Assembly: GCA_030740765.1 (NCBI GenBank)
Contig: JASLWR010000013.1
Location: 1-63,210, forward strand
Reading direction: 5' to 3'
Length of the DNA: 63,210 nt
Source: Thermoplasmatota archaeon
GTDB taxonomy: Archaea > Thermoplasmatota > Penumbrarchaeia > JASLWR01
The position numbers were made by a program, and so were the translations under genes. A model generated the notes under the pieces. It worked only from the letters and a program-made list of their open reading frames with translations. It searched no databases and was not told where the DNA came from. Shown piece after piece: positions 26,420-35,609 of this stretch (position 1 is its first letter; every line of letters begins with the position of its first letter).

Positions 26420-28123
26420 TTATTTTCTGTTCTTCATAAGGTATACAGTAGCTCCCACAAGGGTTGTGACTACTGCAACGAGTACAATGACTCCCCACCA
26501 GTTCGAAGAACTCTCGCTGACATAGTTTTCCCCACCTTTTTCGAGCTGGATCTCCCGGGATATCACACCGCTCTCTTCCCCGGAACTATCGCTTGCCTTT
26601 ACATCGATGGTATGATTCGTATCCCCCAGGTCCGTCAGATCCCAAGGGAAATGCCAGGCCATTCTATCCCCCCCTTCCAGCACTGTGGCCAGTTCCCATT
26701 CTCCTTCGTCGATCCTCACATGGACTGCAGGATCCTCCTGGAGATCAAAAACGGTCCCGGTGACCAGGTAAGAATCGTTATTAGTTTTAATAGACTCTCC
26801 CTGTTTGAGGTCGATGGTGATCGAAGGAGGAGTATTCTCCGCATTGGTCAGGAGGTCGGGGAATAATTTCAGATATTCATCCCAGTAACTTTCCTCGGCA
26901 AAATCGAGTTCGCTGAACAATGGATCATAGACCGCGTCGATACCATTGGGAAAGTAGAGGGAAAGACCATTGGCATTTCTGTGATAGGGGTCGGAACGGG
27001 TGTCGATCATCATTTCCCTTGCCATATCCTGCACTTTTCTTCCTGCGCCATTGACCTCGCTGTCAAATACGACTTGTACATCGATTTTATCGATGAGATC
27101 TATAATGTCGAATAATGTGTAAGTGCTGATCTTGAAAGGGCCGGGATTGGGAGGATACGCATAACATTCCGTTACACTACGGGCCCCTTTTACCTGAAGG
27201 TTGTGCCTGATATTCTTGGTAGCTAAAAGCATGGAATACCGATTCAATTCCTGGGTCAATTCTACGATCTTATCCAGATCGAAAAGCGCCATTGTCACCG
27301 AGTATGAATCATCAGGATCACTTGCCTTGTCCGTATATGAATCCAAGTAATCGTTCACAATTTCCGATCCCAGCTCTTCAGGGCTCATTCCCGGGTCCTT
27401 CGCCATGCCGGCGAATATGGTCTCGTAGGGCCATCCATCACCTGGCTCAACGAACCCGGATGCCACGGAGTAATCGGCAAAATCCTTAATCTGATAAAGC
27501 ACTGCCAGCTGAGCCATCAGGCAGGCATCGAAACCGATCATGTCGAATCCTCTTCCCATGTGCTTCCTGGAAGTTTCTAGGGCTTCCTTAAGTTCAGTCA
27601 TGGAAATTGGATCTCCGCTCCCCTCACTGTCGTCCCAGCATATACCCCAGAAGGCGCCGCCGTGATCCCAGAGGTCGAGAAAATAGTGTTTAGCCGGGTA
27701 GTTATCGTAGGCCCAAATGATGAAATCGGCCAGGGTGGAAGGATCACCCATATTTATCTCTCCCATATCGGCCAGCTCCGGCGAATTCACAATTGCAGTG
27801 TCCTCGTCCTTTTCCATTCGATATCTCTTTGCTCCCTTCCAGTCATCATTGGAGGTGTCATATCCCTCCGCACGGTCCACCTGTACGATGAAATTCAGTT
27901 CCTTGGACGAGCCCACGGTTTCCATTTCGTTGAGGTCCTCTATTCCGGCTCCCTCGAGATTGTTGTCGGATGCCATGTAGACCATGAAGGTCCATTCAGC
28001 CATTCCGCTTGCATCCTTGTTTCCGGTTATAGCTCCATCATCCGCCGTTGAGAGCGAAATGGCCGGTAAAAGCCCTGAAATTACAATAAAAGTTATGCAA
28101 AGCACTATCATCAAGCGTTTCAT
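26420..28123 (-). CDS. Clostripain-like cysteine peptidase (family C11), membrane anchored
   Basis: 567 residues. A signal peptide (about 1-25) is followed by a C11 catalytic domain (44-400): WTFMVYMASDNNLEG, then catalytic His154 in LDLWDHGGAFWG and Cys201 in IGFDACLMAQLAV, both in their family contexts. The SGFVEPGDGWPY segment of the family is also present. A beta-sandwich (about 430-535) and a C-terminal helix (WWGVIVLVAVVTTLVGATVYL) anchor it with the catalytic domain outside. C11 enzymes cleave after basic residues. GGTGA 7 bp before the ATG supports the start. It converges with the DUF58 operon (6-bp gap) and sits among giant surface proteins, which are possible substrates. Confidence 0.9.
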   Translation of the reverse strand: MKRLMIVLCITFIVISGLLPAISLSTADDGAITGNKDASGMAEWTFMVYMASDNNLEGAGIEDLNEMETVGSSKELNFIVQVDRAEGYDTSNDDWKGAKRYRMEKDEDTAIVNSPELADMGEINMGDPSTLADFIIWAYDNYPAKHYFLDLWDHGGAFWGICWDDSEGSGDPISMTELKEALETSRKHMGRGFDMIGFDACLMAQLAVLYQIKDFADYSVASGFVEPGDGWPYETIFAGMAKDPGMSPEELGSEIVNDYLDSYTDKASDPDDSYSVTMALFDLDKIVELTQELNRYSMLLATKNIRHNLQVKGARSVTECYAYPPNPGPFKISTYTLFDIIDLIDKIDVQVVFDSEVNGAGRKVQDMAREMMIDTRSDPYHRNANGLSLYFPNGIDAVYDPLFSELDFAEESYWDEYLKLFPDLLTNAENTPPSITIDLKQGESIKTNNDSYLVTGTVFDLQEDPAVHVRIDEGEWELATVLEGGDRMAWHFPWDLTDLGDTNHTIDVKASDSSGEESGVISREIQLEKGGENYVSESSSNWWGVIVLVAVVTTLVGATVYLMKNRK

Positions 28124-28277
28124 TTTCTCACCATCTTCCTGATTTAACTATGGAATTTTAATTTGATATTTCAATAAACTAGTATTGATTTGAATTTATT
28201 TATTTTTATGGATGTGGTTTTTTTCATAACCGTATCAATTGATTTTTTAAGAATTTACAATGAGGGACGACTTAGAT

Positions 28278-31200
28278 CTAAAGACTTTCGACATCTCGTA
28301 AAAGTTCGTCGAGTTCGTCCTCCATTTTCTCAGGGTCGCCCAAGACATTCTTAACTGGAGATGCAGAAGTGTCGTTGATCTTTTGAGAATCATTCGATAT
28401 TTTGGGCGTCGGAGCCGAATCCTTATTTTCGGATTCCGGTTGAGGGGGATTGTGAGACCCCCGGACGTTCTTCCCTTTGCCACTGTCGGGTACGGGTTTC
28501 TCGACGATTTCCACTGGAATGGTCATGATAGAATCACCGACGGGGGCCGGTTTCGTTAGAACTCTCATCGGTACGGGCCGGGTAGGCACGGAACGAGTTT
28601 TGGATTCCGTATCGACATTCGGAGCATCACCGACTAATACGGGTTTCGTTAGAACCCTTGTGGGAACAGGCCGGGTAAGTACGGAATGACTTTTGGATTC
28701 CGTACCTACATTCGGGGCATCACGGACCAGTACGGGTTTCGTTAGAACCCTCGTAGGAATCGGCAGGGTAGATGAATGACTTTTGGATTTCGTATCGACA
28801 TTCGAGGCATCCCCGATCTTAATGGGTTTTGTCATAACCCTGGTCGGAACGGGCCGAGCAGGTACGGGATGTGTCCCGGTTTCAGTATCGGTGTCCGGGG
28901 TATCACCGCTCATTATGGATTTCGTTAGAACTTTTGTAGGAACGGGTCGAGTAGGTACTGAATGACTTTTGGATTCTGAATCGACATTCGAGGCATCCCC
29001 GACTCGTACCGGTTTCGTTAGAGCCTTCGTAGGAACGGGCCGGGTAGGTACGGAATGAGTCCCGGTTTCAGTATCGGCGTCCGGGGTATCACCGCTTTTA
29101 ATAGGTTTTGTCAACTTGCCAACCGGTTTGGTAAGCATGGATGCTGGTTCCCCCTGGCTCTTAGTTACCGGAGCAGTAACCGGCTTCGTTATTATAGTCC
29201 TGGTTTTTTTACCATGTTCTTCGATACTGGTATCCGTTCCTGCCGGAGGAAGTAATTTTATTTCTTCATCCCCTACCGGAACTGAGTTCACTCCATCCGA
29301 AAGCACCGGGAAGGCCTGTGAAACTGCTGCTTGCCTGAGCACCGGCTGAGGGGCCTGGTCCCCACCTCTCACCTGCCCTTCCTTCCCGTTATCCTCATTT
29401 TCCCTCCTGACTATTGGTGGCGTAAGAGCTTCACCGGATCCAATAAAATAACCCTCGGCTCCAGTTTCCTTTTCCTCATCTGGCTCCGAATACAGGTCAC
29501 CCCACTCGTCCAGGTCTATGCCAATCTCCTTTCTTTCCAGTCGGTCACTGTAAATATCGGGTCTGTACTCTCCCTCCTCGTCATAACCTTCCATTTTATT
29601 TCGTTTTCTCAGCAGGAACAGCAGTGAAAATATGATTATTCCCGAAAGTAATGAAATCAGTATGATCCCGACATAGAAAATAATTTCCGGAGCACCCTCT
29701 TTACCCAACTCATCACCGGGACTGTGAATTTCCGTTACGACCTCGATCTCTGCCCTTACTTCATTGTTGTCGGTGACAGATTCCGGGATCTCATTATTGG
29801 AGTTTACAACCACTATAAGCTCACGCTTTCCCATGACCTTGGTCCTCCATTCGAAGGATATTTGCTTCGACTCGCTCCTGTCCAGAGTCCTAATTTTGTA
29901 AGAATAGATGGGAGTGGTCCCTAGATAGAAGGCCACGCTGAGATTCTCACCGTATATCCCTTCAAATCGATCCGAACCGAGATTTTCCACGAGTACACCG
30001 ACATTTATCGGATAATTTCTTTTCAATCGGGGGGTGTTCTCGGAAGAAATTTCAAAACCATTAATGGAGAGAAAGCTTATACGAAAATCATAGTCAACGA
30101 CATCCACTGTAAGAGTTAACCTTCGACCAAAGGATTTATTTCCATCCGAGGTGGTCTCTATAACAATTTGATAGCTGCCCAGGACGGCGTCGGGACGGAC
30201 CCTTAATGTCAGAATTACTGCCTTGGTTTCCCTATGCGAGAGGTGGACGTTGATGGGACTTACAGAAGCCAAAATGGGACCCTGGCTGCTAATGTTCATA
30301 CCCAGGTGTATGATATCTTTGACATTGCCGGTGTTTTCGACGTAAAGCTGATAATCCAAAGTTTGCTCCTGCCGCTTTCTTGCTACCTTCAGTGATGCGA
30401 ACTTGGCGAAGAGGACGTGATCGGCATCGGGATCAATGGAGAGATAGATCGTTGTGATATCATGTATCGCTTTTGGGTTCGAAGAGGAGGCCACTTCGAT
30501 TATGAATGAATGGGGATCGTTCTGATTTGTCGAGTTATCCGAATCCGCTTCAGTTCCCGGTGGAACGGTCACCACCGCCTCTACGATCCTAGTTTCATTG
30601 GCTTTTAGCCATATATCTTCAAGAGGAACTCCCTGACTCCTGAAGCTCAGCCATTCGGACGGGGATGATACATTGAAGGCCTCGTAGGTGTTGCCTGTGT
30701 TCTTCACGATCATCTGGTAGTTGGTGCTCTTCTCATTGTTGGTGGTCTTCAAGGGGACGTTGGAGCTGATGTTGACTCCGAATTCGGGAAGTATCTCGAA
30801 GTAAAAGGTGAAGGTGTCCTTTAGAGCAGGAACTTCGCCACCTAAAACGTTGACATCAACGGGAAAGACATCGTTAGCCGTTCCCTGGGGCACCCTCACT
30901 TTCATTAGTATTTGTGCCCAGTAAAGGCGTTCGAGACCACCGTGAAGCTTGCCGTCGTCGATATATGTATACCAACCATAGGGCGTGGAAACGTCAAAGG
31001 ATATCGTATCGTCCTTCCCGTTTCCGGTGTTGGTAATGTTGAAGGAGATCCAAACATCCCTCTCCGTATGGATGGCATACTCACTGATCGTAGCCTTTAT
31101 TTTCACGTCATGGCGCTGGAGTACGGATGTGCTTACATGGGAAGAGCTCTGGACGTTTATATCCTCTAGAGAAGCTGCCGTCACCTTCAGAATGTCTGTT

Positions 31201-33224
31201 GAACCGTAAAGTGAATTTTCAGGGACAGTGGCTGTGATCTGGATGGTTTGATTATTGGTGGGGCTGTTTGGCACCAGTTCATCGGTTATAGGGGACCCGA
31301 TCACCTTTGTGTTCCAGTTATTTGTGGATGTGGTCATAATGGAAAATGAATCCGCCGAATTTCCATTATTCCAAATGGTGAAATTATATCTAATGGTGTC
31401 TCCAGGGTAGACTTTCAGACCTTCGGGGGCTTGCACCGATACCTTTGGGTCCGGCAATACGTTGACGAGAAGACCCAGTGTTATATTGGTATTTCCATCA
31501 CCAAGGGAAAGCGCCTTTAAGCGTATGGTGAACAACCCGGCCGCAGCCAGAGGAGGTATGGCTACAATGAGCCCCACCTCCCGCGAAGTTTCCCTGCTCA
31601 TGGACCGGAGGATATTATGATCGAAGACAGGTTTAGACCATCCTTCTTCAGTGGGATATTCGGTCACGTTCAGCTGTATGTCGTCCTTCTTCTCACCATC
31701 ATTATAGACCGTTAACTTGAAGGAGACCACGCTGTTGGGTTTCCCGTTTAGCGTCGAACCGTTGAAGGCCATTCGTACGTCAAAGGGAGAGACAACCACG
31801 TCCTTCACAACCGATTTGATGTTGTTTCCCACCTCTTCATCGTTATCCAGAACCGTGGTAATGGCAATTGTGTACTTTCCGGGTGAGATCACCATCCATG
31901 TGAAGCTTATGTTGAAGATTAAAGGTTCCATCACTCCTTCCACACCGCCTGAACTGACCATCGGGGTCTCTTTGAACCGAGCGTGTTTGCCGTTAACCGT
32001 CATTTTGACAGAACAGTTCGTATCGATATTTCCCCAGTTGGCGATTTTGGCCGTAACAGGTATCTCCTGATATGGGTACCATTCGCCTTTAACACGGGAA
32101 ACTTCCCAGACCCCCATATCATAAAATGTCTTTCCTATTATACTGAATTCAAGTTCGTTCCCATCCAATACTTCATCCGGGGGAGAGCTTAGGACTGTCT
32201 CCAGGGTCACCGTGTAATGTCGGTTCTCCTGATTCGGGACAACCCATTTGAATGAAATAAGGCCCGATTCCATGATGCCCAGGTTGCCTGAGGTGCTCGT
32301 GCTGTTGCTGTGTAGATAACCGGGGTCCTCATCGCAGGTTATAGTAAGATCAACTGGAACATTGTTCTTGGCGTTAAAACCGTAATTGATAACGCTGGCG
32401 TTGATATAAATCTCCTTGTCGGGGAGAACTCTTGTATCCGGCTCAGGGCTCAGTACCCGGTCCATTGCAACGTCGTTATCAGTGGTTCCGAACACTATGG
32501 ATTGGGAGTTCACAGGTCTCTGATTATTATAATATGGCATGTTGGAATGTACACCGTCACCGTCATTCAAACCCACCGTTGGCCGCATATTTTGGGTAAC
32601 TCTTTGATAATTGATCAGCATGTTTCCGCTGTCTTTGTAAAGAACCAACTGAAAATTACAGGTACCTCCCTGCCAATCGTAGGGAGCCTGATACCAGGTT
32701 ATCAGATATCGTTCGGGATTATGTAGAGCTTTATAATAGATCCCCGAGTTCGGTCCGGCATTCCAGTAATAGACGTATTCCCAAAGTGGTGCGATGATCT
32801 TCGCATACTGAGGGTTGTTGCTGGGGAATTGGATATTATTGCTGCTGCTAATTGTGGAGGTGAAGCTGGCATACCCGTGTGTGAAGAGATTAATCGAGCT
32901 GTATGACCCGTCGTAAAACGGAAAAGTGAAGCCCAGGGCAACTGTCTGATACCCGCTGGAAGAAAATTGGACCTTTGTTGCTCCCTGGAGTGGTTCTTCC
33001 CACCTGAAGGGAACGGTCAGATCTTGTTGGTAATTGAACGATGCTCGATTCGATACTGTAGAAATGCCCTGGGACTCATCCAGGCTATCGGAGATGATGC
33101 CATTTTCGTCTTCCTTAACGGAAAGCGAAAAGGGGGCTAAGTTTCCCTGCCAGATTAGTACGGTCGATAAAAAGAATATTCCAATAAAAAGAGCAAGAGA
33201 ATGTCGTTTGTCATTGAGTTGCAT
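28278..33224 (-). CDS. Giant CARDB/NEW3-type surface protein with tandem-repeat cytoplasmic tail
   Basis: 1648 residues. GGTGA 5 bp before the ATG and a signal peptide (about 10-30) support the start. Residues 60-240 resemble a nidogen-like domain (LGFTFPFYDGSYSSINLFTHGY, LITWYQAPYDW). Eight or more Ig-like sandwiches of the CARDB and NEW3/COG1470 types follow, with NxGxxxD and VPxxExxxY patterns (WNNGNSADSFS, NTGNVKDIIHLG). A membrane helix (IIFYVGIILISLLSGIIIF) lies near residue 1185. The roughly 440-residue cytoplasmic tail includes about seven imperfect 31-residue repeats of the form LTKPVxVGDAxNVDTESKSHS then VPTRPVPTRV, and ends with an acidic helix. CARDB and NEW3 domains are adhesive modules of cell-surface proteins. 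A TATA box (AAATATAATAAAC) lies at about 33278-33292. Confidence 0.85.
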   Translation of the reverse strand: MQLNDKRHSLALFIGIFFLSTVLIWQGNLAPFSLSVKEDENGIISDSLDESQGISTVSNRASFNYQQDLTVPFRWEEPLQGATKVQFSSSGYQTVALGFTFPFYDGSYSSINLFTHGYASFTSTISSSNNIQFPSNNPQYAKIIAPLWEYVYYWNAGPNSGIYYKALHNPERYLITWYQAPYDWQGGTCNFQLVLYKDSGNMLINYQRVTQNMRPTVGLNDGDGVHSNMPYYNNQRPVNSQSIVFGTTDNDVAMDRVLSPEPDTRVLPDKEIYINASVINYGFNAKNNVPVDLTITCDEDPGYLHSNSTSTSGNLGIMESGLISFKWVVPNQENRHYTVTLETVLSSPPDEVLDGNELEFSIIGKTFYDMGVWEVSRVKGEWYPYQEIPVTAKIANWGNIDTNCSVKMTVNGKHARFKETPMVSSGGVEGVMEPLIFNISFTWMVISPGKYTIAITTVLDNDEEVGNNIKSVVKDVVVSPFDVRMAFNGSTLNGKPNSVVSFKLTVYNDGEKKDDIQLNVTEYPTEEGWSKPVFDHNILRSMSRETSREVGLIVAIPPLAAAGLFTIRLKALSLGDGNTNITLGLLVNVLPDPKVSVQAPEGLKVYPGDTIRYNFTIWNNGNSADSFSIMTTSTNNWNTKVIGSPITDELVPNSPTNNQTIQITATVPENSLYGSTDILKVTAASLEDINVQSSSHVSTSVLQRHDVKIKATISEYAIHTERDVWISFNITNTGNGKDDTISFDVSTPYGWYTYIDDGKLHGGLERLYWAQILMKVRVPQGTANDVFPVDVNVLGGEVPALKDTFTFYFEILPEFGVNISSNVPLKTTNNEKSTNYQMIVKNTGNTYEAFNVSSPSEWLSFRSQGVPLEDIWLKANETRIVEAVVTVPPGTEADSDNSTNQNDPHSFIIEVASSSNPKAIHDITTIYLSIDPDADHVLFAKFASLKVARKRQEQTLDYQLYVENTGNVKDIIHLGMNISSQGPILASVSPINVHLSHRETKAVILTLRVRPDAVLGSYQIVIETTSDGNKSFGRRLTLTVDVVDYDFRISFLSINGFEISSENTPRLKRNYPINVGVLVENLGSDRFEGIYGENLSVAFYLGTTPIYSYKIRTLDRSESKQISFEWRTKVMGKRELIVVVNSNNEIPESVTDNNEVRAEIEVVTEIHSPGDELGKEGAPEIIFYVGIILISLLSGIIIFSLLFLLRKRNKMEGYDEEGEYRPDIYSDRLERKEIGIDLDEWGDLYSEPDEEKETGAEGYFIGSGEALTPPIVRRENEDNGKEGQVRGGDQAPQPVLRQAAVSQAFPVLSDGVNSVPVGDEEIKLLPPAGTDTSIEEHGKKTRTIITKPVTAPVTKSQGEPASMLTKPVGKLTKPIKSGDTPDADTETGTHSVPTRPVPTKALTKPVRVGDASNVDSESKSHSVPTRPVPTKVLTKSIMSGDTPDTDTETGTHPVPARPVPTRVMTKPIKIGDASNVDTKSKSHSSTLPIPTRVLTKPVLVRDAPNVGTESKSHSVLTRPVPTRVLTKPVLVGDAPNVDTESKTRSVPTRPVPMRVLTKPAPVGDSIMTIPVEIVEKPVPDSGKGKNVRGSHNPPQPESENKDSAPTPKISNDSQKINDTSASPVKNVLGDPEKMEDELDELLRDVESL
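28500..29120 (-). repeat. Coding tandem repeat, 93-bp unit
   Basis: The stretch holds about seven tandem copies of a 93-bp unit, judged by the recurring TTTCGTTAGAAC at 28551, 28644 and 28737 (93-bp steps) and further copies after it. Each encodes 30-31 residues with the core TRPVPTRVLTKPV. The DNA copies are more similar than their age-matched surroundings, which suggests recent expansion or gene conversion. It is not a CRISPR array, since the copies are contiguous and in frame. Confidence 0.8.
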
Positions 33225-33506
33225 TATTCATCACCGTAAAAATGATCTTTCCGGCCAGTGAAACATAAATGAATGTTTATTATATTTTTTTGTCAGATGA
33301 TTAGTCAGGTTCATATTTGAAAATACTATGGATTTATAATGTTGAATTAATAGATAAATGTTTGTCATTCTTTTAGGTGCTTTGGGAATCCTTCATGGCC
33401 TTTTATTGTTTTTTTCAAAAAATGAAAAACTATTAATATTAAAGACCCCGTTCTTTAATGGTTGTTTCTTATGTTCATATGAAATAGGGAACTACAAGCT
33501 AGATGG

Positions 33507-33989
33507 ATGGTAATGATGCACAAAAAGAACTTTCTTATCGTATGGTTAGCAGTATTGTTAATTGGTCAGGTTTTGATAGGTGCGGACCTGTATTTTCCGG
33601 GAGGGATAACGCCTGTTCGCTCGGGCAGCGGGGCCAACATCGTCGTGGATGATGATGGGGGACGAGATTACGCCACTATTCAATCGGCTATAAATAATGC
33701 AGTGATAGGTGATATCCTTTACGTACATGCGGGAACATATAACGAAAATATCGTTGTGAACAAAGCAATTACCATAATAGGTAACGGCAGTTTGGACACT
33801 ATTGTCAGCGGCGGGGGGGCCGGGGACGTCGTAAGGGTAACCGCAAGCTGGGTGAACATCAGCGGCCTCAAGATAATAAATAGCGGCTCCAACTCCAATG
33901 ATGGCGGACTCGAATTGGATAATGTGGATCATTGCAGGGTCACGGATAATGTGATCACGAACAATTATCAGGGTTTACACTCCCGGTGA
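33507..33989 (+). pseudogene. Beta-helix N-terminal part of a disrupted beta-helix/PKD gene
   Basis: 160 codons. A signal peptide (KNFLIVWLAVLLIGQVLIG) is followed by the NosD-type opening DDDGGRDYATIQSAINNA and the beta-helix coils ILYVHAGTYNENIVVNKAIT and NDGGLELDNVDHCRVTDNVI. The helix breaks off after NNYQG and meets a stop eight bases later. The following bases, read one frame over, are the last strand of a PKD domain. An intact relative would have many more helix turns, so this is a remnant joined to the next ORF by an out-of-frame deletion. Confidence 0.6.
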
Positions 33990-34047
33990 GTATCTGGTTA
34001 CACTGAATTGTACCGATACTTCAGGAAATCACGACACCGACACATTA

Positions 34048-35496
34048 TTGGTAACGGTGGTAGACAATACTCCTCCGAATGCCTATGCTGGAGAGGATCT
34101 GAGCTATCCCCAGGGAAGCTTGGTCACACTGAACGCTGCGGGGTCCACTGACAATGTGGGGATCGTCGATTATAGTTGGAAATTCTTTTACGGAAATCAG
34201 TTTCAAGTGCTTTATGGGAATGTAGCTGCTTTCACTTTCCAAACCGCCGGTAAATATAACGTTACTCTGACAGTGAGAGATATGAAAGGATTGATAGGTC
34301 TCGATCACGTGATAATAACAATTATGGATATTACTCCTCCCGTTGCCAACGTATCTGTAAAGGGAGATTACATCGAGATAGGGGGGCAATATGATCTTCT
34401 TTTACCCTCCATAATCGAACTGAACGCCTTGGGAAGCACGGACAACGTGGGTATCGTAACTTATCGATGGACCTTTGGATATCAGGGTGATTTACAATAT
34501 GAGTTCGGGCGGACCATCAGCTACAATTTCATGGAGTTTGGTGGACATAACGTCACGCTGGAAATAACAGATGCGGCGGGGAATTCAGTTTCCATTGCCT
34601 TCAAGGTATATGTGCCGGTGACGCAGCTGGCAGGTGGAGACCCCACAGAAACCGATACGGGTTTTATGAACTGGGTCGGGGACAATGGCTGTCTTATGTT
34701 GTTGATAGGGGCCATTATCCTCATATTCCTTCTGGTGCTCACAATCTTCTGGGCCCGGAGTGATAAAGTTGTGAAGGTCAAGAAAGTGAAGATAAGAAGG
34801 AGGATAAGGAAAAGGAGGGTGAAGTGGAGGCAAGGAGAATCCTATGATTCGGATTCATCCGATGCAAATCTGGCGAAGTATGCGCTGGTGGACGGGCTCT
34901 CAGAGTTCGATACCGAGATAGAAGATCCGGAGGAATATGATATGGAGGAGGGTGATCTCGTGGAAGACGGCGACCTCGTCGAGCAGGGCATGGTGGAAGA
35001 GGATCTTGCCGAAAAGGATATGGTTGATGGGGGGCTCGTTCTGTATGATGTGGCGGAAAACGGTCTGGCAGAAAACGACATTAAGAATGACGAAACAGCA
35101 GAAATCGCCGATGAATCCCCCGAAATTATCGTCCCTGACACCGAAGCCTTGCAGTTGGCCATTGCACCCGCATCCATTACCCCTTCCCTATCCAACGAAC
35201 TGGAAATGAGGGTTACCGTGACGGAAACCGAGTTGAAGGCCTACAGGGAACTTGAAAGCCTTTTCGACGATACCGATATCAGACCGGTAGAGAGCGATCT
35301 GTCACTATCTGGGATGGAAACCGGTGGGATCGCATTGGGGGGAGGGATCATCGATATCGAAGAAAAACCAGCGCTGCCTCCGGGAGCCAAGGAAAACCAG
35401 GATGATGATCAGACAGATAAAAAACCCTGTCCCAGTTGCGGTAAGAAGATAGATAGTTTCTGGGCGGTCTGTCCCAGGTGTAAAAGACCCGTATAG
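34048..35496 (+). CDS. PKD-TM-zinc ribbon protein, N-terminus lost in deletion junction
   Basis: 482 residues from a TTG that lies inside a PKD strand; the frame is open back to 33955 and encodes VYTPGEYLVTLNCTDTSGN, the end of a PKD domain, so the start is not genuine. Two full PKD domains follow (about 5-90 and 95-190), then a membrane helix (CLMLLIGAIILIFLLVLTIF), a basic stretch, an acidic region, and a C-terminal zinc ribbon CPSC...CPRC. This is the same outside-PKD, inside-zinc-ribbon design as the proteins at 1-1617 and 1762-5175. Together with 33507-33989 it was probably one gene. Confidence 0.7.
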   Translation: MVTVVDNTPPNAYAGEDLSYPQGSLVTLNAAGSTDNVGIVDYSWKFFYGNQFQVLYGNVAAFTFQTAGKYNVTLTVRDMKGLIGLDHVIITIMDITPPVANVSVKGDYIEIGGQYDLLLPSIIELNALGSTDNVGIVTYRWTFGYQGDLQYEFGRTISYNFMEFGGHNVTLEITDAAGNSVSIAFKVYVPVTQLAGGDPTETDTGFMNWVGDNGCLMLLIGAIILIFLLVLTIFWARSDKVVKVKKVKIRRRIRKRRVKWRQGESYDSDSSDANLAKYALVDGLSEFDTEIEDPEEYDMEEGDLVEDGDLVEQGMVEEDLAEKDMVDGGLVLYDVAENGLAENDIKNDETAEIADESPEIIVPDTEALQLAIAPASITPSLSNELEMRVTVTETELKAYRELESLFDDTDIRPVESDLSLSGMETGGIALGGGIIDIEEKPALPPGAKENQDDDQTDKKPCPSCGKKIDSFWAVCPRCKRPV

Positions 35497-35609
35497 GTGA
35501 AATACGGACATGATACACGATGAGAAGGATAAGGATGGAATATGTAAAAAAATATCTCGGGCACCGCATAAGCTCAATAATGTTTTAACTGGAATAAAAG
35601 TCTTTTCCG

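Noticed and set aside
28500-29120. Possible CRISPR array
   Set aside because: The repeats are contiguous, in frame, 93 bp long and lack spacers of constant length.
35489-35507. Perfect hairpin CCGTAT/ATACGG at the end of the PKD gene
   Set aside because: It overlaps the stop codon and is not followed by a T-run; it may be chance.
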